From IMG/VR virus record IMGVR_UViG_3300008267_000074, positions 1 to 49,588 of that record: a stretch of 49,588 nt of DNA, one strand, 5' to 3'. The notes below the pieces were generated by a model. It was not told the DNA's origin. It ran no database searches and saw nothing but the letters and a program-made list of their open reading frames with translations. Position numbers and translations under genes: made by a program. The DNA is from a virus. Shown here piece after piece: positions 44,767 through 49,588 of this stretch (position 1 is the stretch's first letter; every line of letters begins with the position of its first letter).

Positions 44767-46029
44767 TTATCCTTCTTCCTTATCGCCTTTTTTGTCTTTG
44801 GCTTCCGGGGGCAAATTTTTTCCCTTTACATAAGTCCAGTGCCAAGCTTCATTAACAGCAGGATCTTTTCCTTCTTCATTTGAAAAGCCGTATTCATGAG
44901 CATGTTTATCTAACCATTCATATTCTTTTGTTTTCCAGCCATTAACTGGAATATTAGCCATATCTATTGCAATTCCATTTTGATGATTACTGGTGCCGGG
45001 ATAAGCAGTAGTTAATGGATTATTTTTCTCTCCGGGTGGTTTTTTTTTATTTTGAGCTTTGCCTTGTTTGGCGGTAACATTTGGTACATAACCCGGATCA
45101 TATCTTCCATTATATAAATTAATTTGCTGTTCCATTGTTCTAAAACAGCTACCAGCCATTATATTAATTTTATCTTTTTTTGCTGCTTCTTTCATAGCAA
45201 GAAAAGCTTCTGCTGCGTCTATTCTTAAAAATTGACTTGGGGTGACCCTTTTTAATTTTATTTTTCCAATAAATTGTCCTCTAGCATAAGCATCTTTTTC
45301 TATTATATCAACATCGGGAGCAGCAAGTGGCTTCCACGGATTTCCAGTCATGTCTATTACAGGAGGTGTAGAACCAGAACCCGCTAAACTACCAGTAGGA
45401 ATTACGGGTTGGTTAAAGGGTGCGGATGGCTTTGAAAAATCAGCGGATGGATCTTTTTCTTCTGGTGCTCCAGCAAGTTTTTCTTCTATATAACCAAAAT
45501 CTTGCACATTGGGATTATCAAAACTTACTCTAACAATATCACCAATAGAATATGATTCATCTTTTCTAGCTAAAAATTCAGTATTATAAATATAATCAAT
45601 TAATATATTATTTCTTAATACTTCTTCATCAATTTTATTTTTATTTGGATTAGTAGAATCTACGCTTTTATCTTTTTCTAATGTTATTATTGGTTTATAA
45701 AAATCCATATCTAGGATTCTTACTTTATATCTAAAAACATCATAAGAAGCTAAACCGGCAACAGTAGAATTCTCAGCATTTAAACCGGTTTTAGAAAGTT
45801 TATTTAAATAGAAATTTTTCTTTTCATCTTCTGTTTTTAATATATCTATGATTTGTGCTGGAAAACTATTCATACCCTCAAATGGTCTTGGGGTAACATA
45901 GTCAACAATCATTTTTTTTAAAATTTGTGATTCGGTAGTATACTCAAGATCAATTTTAGGCTTTAATTGTTCTACATCTTTACTACCTAAATTACTAGAA
46001 GCAATAAAAGTTTTTCTTGAACCCGGCAT
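44767..46029 (-). CDS. Baseplate hub-like protein with M15 (VanY-type) peptidoglycan peptidase domain
   Basis: This protein has 420 residues. Residues about 100-185 (RYKVRILDMDFYKPIITL, then YSIGDIVRVSFDN, then FGYIEEK) resemble the OB-type domain of gp5-like baseplate hub/spike proteins. A Pro/Ser/Gly linker covers about 186-230. Residues about 265-405 form an M15/VanY peptidase: SCFRT (R297), PGTSNHQNGIAID with zinc ligands H349 and D356, WLDKHAHEYGFSN, and EAWHWTYV with H397 as third ligand and E394 as catalytic base. The C-terminal 20 residues are charged. The expected activity is cleavage of D-Ala or stem peptides of peptidoglycan during DNA injection. T4 uses a lysozyme domain in this place, so this is a different lytic fold on the hub. 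GGAG lies eight bases upstream of the ATG. Confidence 0.85.
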   Translation of the reverse strand: MPGSRKTFIASSNLGSKDVEQLKPKIDLEYTTESQILKKMIVDYVTPRPFEGMNSFPAQIIDILKTEDEKKNFYLNKLSKTGLNAENSTVAGLASYDVFRYKVRILDMDFYKPIITLEKDKSVDSTNPNKNKIDEEVLRNNILIDYIYNTEFLARKDESYSIGDIVRVSFDNPNVQDFGYIEEKLAGAPEEKDPSADFSKPSAPFNQPVIPTGSLAGSGSTPPVIDMTGNPWKPLAAPDVDIIEKDAYARGQFIGKIKLKRVTPSQFLRIDAAEAFLAMKEAAKKDKINIMAGSCFRTMEQQINLYNGRYDPGYVPNVTAKQGKAQNKKKPPGEKNNPLTTAYPGTSNHQNGIAIDMANIPVNGWKTKEYEWLDKHAHEYGFSNEEGKDPAVNEAWHWTYVKGKNLPPEAKDKKGDKEEG

Positions 46030-46032
46030 TTT

Positions 46033-46332
46033 TTATTCTCCACGAATTAAATCAAATAATTCGTCTTTTTCTTTTTTTGACATTCCTTCTTTAGAGCCTT
46101 CTTGACGTTGAATGATGGCTGCAACTTTTACTAATTGTTCATTGGAGCGTTGAAGAGTCTCTAAATACATGGCTGCTATTTCACCAAAGTTTTTGTGAGT
46201 ATATTTATCTTCAGCGTGTTTATTCATATGATCTACAAGATCTAACAATAGTTTACTTGTTACAGCACGATCATTTTGTATATTATGTGTTGCTTCCGCT
46301 ATGTATTCTTCTAAAGTTTTATTAGCACTCAT
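46033..46332 (-). CDS. Small helical protein, conserved context, function unknown
   Basis: This 99-residue protein is strongly helical. The core KLLLDLVDHMNKHAEDKYTH is followed by MYLETLQRSNEQLVKVAAII. I recall similar small proteins beside the late sigma and structural genes of marine T4-like phages, without an assigned function. Its start overlaps the end of the sigma-factor gene by 11 bases, and its stop is three bases before the peptidase-hub gene, so the three are translated together. Oligomeric helical accessory protein, possibly a chaperone, adaptor or small-terminase-like protein; none of these is proven. Confidence 0.65.
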   Translation of the reverse strand: MSANKTLEEYIAEATHNIQNDRAVTSKLLLDLVDHMNKHAEDKYTHKNFGEIAAMYLETLQRSNEQLVKVAAIIQRQEGSKEGMSKKEKDELFDLIRGE

Positions 46333-47215
46333 CTCTGTAAACCCTCGATTTTATATGAGAAATTTGTCCATTTTGCCATTTTTTACGAAAATCATCATAT
46401 TTATAGCGAAATTTCTTAAGATTATTTACAACCTGCTTTGTATTTAATCCAGTAATTTCTCGCATATACAGATAAATAGCTTTTTTATTAAAAATTTCTA
46501 TATTTTCACTTTCTTTAAAAAGCATTATTATCGCTTTATAGACTTTTATCTCATTTTCTTTGAGGCGTTTATCAAACCAACTATGCATTTCCGCTTCTAA
46601 AGCAGTCCAAAATTCTTCTTTTTCTCTAGAATGTAAATAAGAATCTTCATATACTAATTCTTCTTCTTGCGGTGAATCTTTAATATCTTCAATATAAAGT
46701 TCTTTTTTATTATTATTTTTCTTAACTTTATGTATAAACCAATTTTTAGTAATGACTGAAAAATATGAAAAAGCTTTTGAGCCGCGTGAAGTGTCATATT
46801 TATCTAATATTGTAGTTAAAAACGTTTTACATTCGTTTTTTAAATCATCAATATTAGGTAAGTTGTTAAATTTATAAGTATAAACTATCTTTTCAACCAT
46901 TTCATTAAAGGCTGGTTGGATAAGTTTTATATATAATTCGGTTTTACGATTGTTGTCAAGAATTGATGCATATTCTAAGATTGCATCTTCGTGAACTTTA
47001 GTGAAATATTGATTCTTAGCATCTACAACTTTTGGAGCTATCACCATAGGTTTTGGTGGCTCCTGTAGTAAACGCTTTTTATAAGCCCGTTTAGGAAAGT
47101 TAAGAGCTAATTCTACCGATTGTTGCGCTTCTTTTTGAAGACGCTTCTTTATCGGTTTTTTCAGCTTCTTTTTGGGCTTCGTTATTTTCTTGATTTTCTT
47201 GTATTTCTTCATCAT
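46322..47215 (-). CDS. Late sigma factor, gp55-like (start uncertain)
   Basis: This protein has up to 297 residues. Residues about 80-170 look like sigma region 2 of T4 gp55-type late sigma factors: LYIKLIQPAFNEMVEKIV, then DDLKNECKTFLTTILDKYDT, then KAFSYFSVITKNWFIHKVKK. The C-terminal half (KAIYLYMREITGLNTKQVVN, then NLKKFRYKYDDFR) looks like a helix-turn-helix-type end and makes it longer than T4 gp55 (185 residues). The first 30 residues are almost all Lys and overlap the preceding gene by 116 bases. An in-frame ATG at 47047 (M57, 241 residues) has AGGAG 12 bases upstream and would reduce but not delete the basic tail. In T4, gp55 directs host polymerase to late promoters, so it probably drives the structural block seen here. 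Confidence 0.8.
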   Translation of the reverse strand: MMKKYKKIKKITKPKKKLKKPIKKRLQKEAQQSVELALNFPKRAYKKRLLQEPPKPMVIAPKVVDAKNQYFTKVHEDAILEYASILDNNRKTELYIKLIQPAFNEMVEKIVYTYKFNNLPNIDDLKNECKTFLTTILDKYDTSRGSKAFSYFSVITKNWFIHKVKKNNNKKELYIEDIKDSPQEEELVYEDSYLHSREKEEFWTALEAEMHSWFDKRLKENEIKVYKAIIMLFKESENIEIFNKKAIYLYMREITGLNTKQVVNNLKKFRYKYDDFRKKWQNGQISHIKSRVYRDEC

Positions 47216-47483
47216 CGCTTTCTAAAATAGTATTTTTGTATACCTTACAAGTTTGTATAGCTAATTTTGTATTTGCTATTGCGGAAGTAATAGCTGGCTC
47301 ACCGTAATAATTTTCTAAATTAGCTAAAGGCTCTAATAAATTAGCATATTCAGTAAGAAACTTTTGCATTTCATCTACGTTACTAAAAGCAAAATTAAGG
47401 TTTTGAATTAGTTTTCTAGTGTACCATATAAATATTATATTTATTGCTATTGATATACCTAATAATAAAGATAATATAAACAT
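47100..47483 (-). CDS. Membrane-anchored helical protein with acidic tail
   Basis: This is a 127-residue protein. Residues 1-20 (MFILSLLLGISIAINIIFIW) form one transmembrane helix; the remainder would be cytoplasmic. Residues about 40-85 (FLTEYANLLEPLANLENYYG, then TKLAIQTCKVYKN) match a family I recall in cyanophages and pelagiphages next to FmdB and gp55. The tail (DDEEIQENQENNEAQKEAEK) is acidic and overlaps the basic N-terminal region of the sigma gene in another frame. The gene begins two bases after the zinc-ribbon gene; its SD (GAGAAAG) is weak. Function is unknown. Confidence 0.7.
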   Translation of the reverse strand: MFILSLLLGISIAINIIFIWYTRKLIQNLNFAFSNVDEMQKFLTEYANLLEPLANLENYYGEPAITSAIANTKLAIQTCKVYKNTILESDDEEIQENQENNEAQKEAEKTDKEASSKRSATIGRISS

Positions 47484-47484
47484 A

Positions 47485-47739
47485 TTATAGCTTTCTCTTA
47501 TTTAATTCTTCTTTGTAGTCTAATAACAGCTTACGATTATCTTCTATTGCTTCTTTTACACGAATACCAGCCGCCGTTTGTTCCTTATTTTTTTCTGGCA
47601 AAGAGGTTAAAAGTGTCGGAACTTTATGAACATGACCAGATTCATGACAATCAAGGCATTCAGTGAGCGTATCGCTCATGCCATGAGAAGCTTTAAATGT
47701 ATTTTCACACTTATCACACTTATAAATATAAGTAGGCAT
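47485..47739 (-). CDS. FmdB-type zinc-ribbon protein
   Basis: This is an 84-residue protein. MPTYIYKCDKC is the standard start of FmdB/CxxC-CxxC zinc ribbons. The zinc ligands would be C8, C11, C28 and C31, with HESGHVHKVPT closing the ribbon. A charged helix follows (residues about 58-84, VKEAIEDNRKLLLDYKEELN). Such proteins are frequent in marine T4-like phages, where they are labelled putative regulatory proteins; a role in transcription or protein interaction is likely but unproven. The start shares its A with the TAA of the 58-residue gene (TAATG), so translation is coupled. Confidence 0.85.
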   Translation of the reverse strand: MPTYIYKCDKCENTFKASHGMSDTLTECLDCHESGHVHKVPTLLTSLPEKNKEQTAAGIRVKEAIEDNRKLLLDYKEELNKRKL

Positions 47740-47915
47740 TACTTTTCCTCAACAGGATTTGCTAATAGCGTGGTTGGCGGATTAGTTACTACTAATTCTT
47801 CACCTTCTAGGGTCATATCAAAGCTTTTCAAAAGCGGAACAATATCAGTTTGTTCCATAAGACTTTTTTGTAATGCCACCATTACACAACTTAATGCTTG
47901 ATTTGAAAGTTTCAT
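47739..47915 (-). CDS. 58-residue conserved-type small protein
   Basis: This is a complete short gene that fills the gap between the glycosyltransferase and FmdB genes. It begins MKLSNQALSCVMVALQKSLM, continues EQTDIVPLLKSFDM, and ends with VVTNPPTTLLANPVEEK. Its ATG overlaps the TGA of the glycosyltransferase (ATGA), AAAGGA lies seven bases upstream, and its TAA overlaps the FmdB start (TAATG). I recall closely similar small proteins (MKLSN-x-AL, ALQKSLMEQ, NPP) in cyanophages, next to FmdB and gp55. Function is unknown; a virion-assembly or transcription accessory is possible. The linked stops and starts make it very likely to be real despite its size. Confidence 0.8.
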   Translation of the reverse strand: MKLSNQALSCVMVALQKSLMEQTDIVPLLKSFDMTLEGEELVVTNPPTTLLANPVEEK

Positions 47916-48952
47916 AATTTTCCTTTTGATAAAATTAAATTAGAATATTTTAATAAATTTTTTATCTCTTCATTTACATGAAATTTTTTAGAATATTCGT
48001 AAACTTCTTCTGTATTATAGCATTTTTCAATAGAATTTATAATTTCATTATAGGAATTTATTAATGTTCCTACGTTTGGATGAATTAATTCTTTATTAGC
48101 GCCTATATTTGTTGCTATAACTGGTGTTCCTTTTGATAAAGATTCAATGGTAGTTCTACCAAAAGCTTCTTGTAATCTAGTTAGCATTAAAAATTTATTA
48201 GCTTTTTTAAATACCTTCCTGTGCTCTTCACCTCTGTTAAGTTTACCAAAATAATGAAAATTAGATATTTTAATATTTTTTAGATATTGCTCTATTTGCT
48301 CGTTGCCAGATCCATAACAAACAAATTCTTTGTTAGTTAAGTCTTGACTTAATTTAATAAATATGTCTAAGCCTTTATTTGTTAAACCCCAATTTAAACC
48401 AGCAACCCATAAATAATATTTTTCTTTTTCTAAATGTAGCTCGTATTCATCATCAGATAGGCCGGTATGACAATAAAAACTTTTTTCTTTAATCTTCTGT
48501 TCATCATTTTCAAGTATATTAAGTTCTAATTGACTTTTAGAAACAAATCTATAAAAAACGTTATTATATTTTTTAAGTATTTTATCAGTAACTAAATTAG
48601 TTACACTATCATGTATAGTAACTATCATTGGTATATTTAAATGATTTAAATAATTTGCTGACCAAGGAGATTGTGACCAGATTATATCCGGTTTTTCATC
48701 TTTTATGATTTTTTCTATATTTTGACAAAACTCTTTAGAACTAACACCAGAAATATTAGTGGCATTAGAATTAGATTCTAAAATATTAAAATTATAATCT
48801 TCTTTCTTTATTCTTTTAGGTACAATAACTTTAAAATTTAAATTATTTTTTTTCATTCCAAAAGCTAAATTTTCTACACAACTTTCTATACCTCCATAAT
48901 CTAAAACAGGAAATTGTTGTATATATTCGCTACCTATTAAAATAATTTTCAT
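47912..48952 (-). CDS. GT4-type glycosyltransferase
   Basis: This is a 346-residue protein with two Rossmann-like halves. The N-terminus (MKIILIGSEYIQQFPVLDYG followed by GIE) has the acceptor-side glycine motif. YLWVAGLNWGLTNKGLDIF, CYGSGNEQIE and FHYFGKLNR are typical of GT-B retaining enzymes. The EX7E motif is E262-AFGRTTI-E270, followed by SKGTPVIATNIGANKELI. The length is normal for family GT4. It probably transfers a sugar from an NDP-sugar in the host cytoplasm; the acceptor is unknown (host surface glycan, virion protein or DNA base are options). It follows the FkbM-type methyltransferase by four bases and overlaps the 58-residue gene, so all three are one operon. The SD is weak. Confidence 0.9.
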   Translation of the reverse strand: MKIILIGSEYIQQFPVLDYGGIESCVENLAFGMKKNNLNFKVIVPKRIKKEDYNFNILESNSNATNISGVSSKEFCQNIEKIIKDEKPDIIWSQSPWSANYLNHLNIPMIVTIHDSVTNLVTDKILKKYNNVFYRFVSKSQLELNILENDEQKIKEKSFYCHTGLSDDEYELHLEKEKYYLWVAGLNWGLTNKGLDIFIKLSQDLTNKEFVCYGSGNEQIEQYLKNIKISNFHYFGKLNRGEEHRKVFKKANKFLMLTRLQEAFGRTTIESLSKGTPVIATNIGANKELIHPNVGTLINSYNEIINSIEKCYNTEEVYEYSKKFHVNEEIKNLLKYSNLILSKGKL

Positions 48953-48956
48953 TTTT

Positions 48957-49544
48957 TTATAACCAATTAATAATATTAATATTTCTTTTTTGAAAATAAC
49001 GTATAAATTGATCTTTTAAATTTGTATATTTATTAATTTCATTTAAAAAAAATCTTTCATGAAATTCAACATATAAATCATTTATTTTTGTATATGATTC
49101 ATCTTCTATCATTCTATCTAAAACATTAAATTCTTCACCTTCAATATCTAATTTAATTACAAGCGTATCTACGTTTTCTAAATTAGAAATAAATTTAGAA
49201 AAGTTAAAACATTCTACTTCCTCTTTTACCCAAGTGAATTTATGAGGATGTACGATATCATAATCTGGTGGAGCAGACAGTATGTTTGAACCCTGCCCAG
49301 TGGCATCGTTATTATTACTGTCGCAATTAACTATTATCTTTCCATCTTTATCAGAAACAGCTAAATTTTTATGTATAATGTTTAATTTTTCTAAACCGTC
49401 ATTTAAATAAGCTTTTGATAGGGCAAAAGTTTTTGGATTTGCTTCAAAAGAATATATTGTCCATGATTGATCAAATGAATAAATATTAGAAAACTGTTTT
49501 AAACCTTGAAATAAATGTGTTCCACAATCTATAAAATATTTCAT
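48957..49544 (-). CDS. FkbM-family SAM-dependent methyltransferase
   Basis: This is a 195-residue, complete protein. FIDCGTH (residues 4-10) is motif I of the SAM-binding fold, YSFEANP (31-37) is the acidic motif, and VIKLDIEGEEFNVLDRMIED (129-148) is the signature of FkbM-type O-methyltransferases. FkbM enzymes usually methylate hydroxyls of sugars or polyketides, which fits the adjacent glycosyltransferase. The upstream 44 bases are AT-rich with TATAAATT followed by GGGAG about 12 bases before the ATG. A role in capping a glycan made by the neighbour is inferred. Confidence 0.88.
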   Translation of the reverse strand: MKYFIDCGTHLFQGLKQFSNIYSFDQSWTIYSFEANPKTFALSKAYLNDGLEKLNIIHKNLAVSDKDGKIIVNCDSNNNDATGQGSNILSAPPDYDIVHPHKFTWVKEEVECFNFSKFISNLENVDTLVIKLDIEGEEFNVLDRMIEDESYTKINDLYVEFHERFFLNEINKYTNLKDQFIRYFQKRNINIINWL

Positions 49545-49588
49545 ATTTTTAATATACTCCCAAAATTTATATATTTATTTATTATTAA
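49545..49588 (-). promoter_or_regulatory. AT-rich leader before the methyltransferase gene, with TATAAATT
   Basis: This edge region contains TATAAATTTTGGGAG on the minus strand. TATAAATT differs by one base from the T4 late promoter core TATAAATA, but the start is only about 25 bases downstream and the region continues beyond the window. It could be a late-type promoter or simply the end of an upstream gene's spacer. Confidence 0.25.

Noticed and set aside
1-49588. tRNA genes, integrase or attachment sites, insertion sequences
   Set aside because: I saw no cloverleaf-like sequence, recombinase, transposase or terminal inverted repeats while reading both strands; the window is almost fully occupied by structural genes.

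Overview
The window is a continuous block of late (virion) genes from a tailed phage with a contractile tail, a large AT-rich myovirus of the Caudoviricetes. All 30 genes I accept are on the minus strand, so transcription runs from high to low coordinates. Genes are packed tightly, with ATGA or TAATG stop/start overlaps and Shine-Dalgarno (SD) sequences inside the 3' end of the preceding gene. Most starts have a clear AAGGA/GGAG-type SD, which suggests a host that uses SD initiation (proteobacterial or cyanobacterial more likely than Bacteroidetes). Several proteins match families I know from marine T4-superfamily phages (cyanophages, pelagiphages), so an aquatic host is likely, but the host cannot be named from the sequence. 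No capsid, portal, terminase, sheath, tube, replication or tRNA genes are seen.

Layout in transcription order. 49.5-47.9 kb: a sugar-modification pair (FkbM-type methyltransferase, GT4-type glycosyltransferase). 47.9-46.0 kb: small regulatory and accessory genes: a 58-residue protein, an FmdB-type zinc ribbon, a membrane-anchored protein, a gp55-like late sigma factor and a 99-residue helical protein. 46.0-33.4 kb: baseplate: a hub-like protein carrying an M15 peptidoglycan peptidase, a 328-residue structural protein, a 2248-residue giant, the gp25-like wedge protein, the gp6/baseplate-J-like wedge protein and a 476-residue structural protein. 33.4-16.9 kb: a 3239-residue giant with a LamG-like domain and an embedded beta-propeller, then 320-, 1064- and 857-residue proteins. 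16.8-0 kb: a run of adhesion or fibre-type proteins (320, 375, 71, 145, 613, 1265, 330, 361, 563, 1000 and 224 residues), including two with YadA-head-like repeats and three that share one beta-rich module, plus two small unknown proteins.

How the parts fit together: the gp55-like sigma would direct late transcription of this block. The gp25/gp6 wedge, the hub and the giant proteins would build the baseplate, the M15 domain would open the peptidoglycan during DNA entry, and the fibre block would bind host surface sugars or proteins. The methyltransferase/glycosyltransferase pair may modify a surface or virion glycan; that is inference.

The most unusual non-coding feature is a duplicated upstream cassette in front of the 563- and 1000-residue fibre genes. 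It has an exact 16-bp box, then a GC-rich hairpin whose arms differ in sequence between copies but still pair, then T7, then a mini-hairpin fused to the SD. It looks like a structured late promoter/leader. No database search was run; family names come from motifs recognised by eye.
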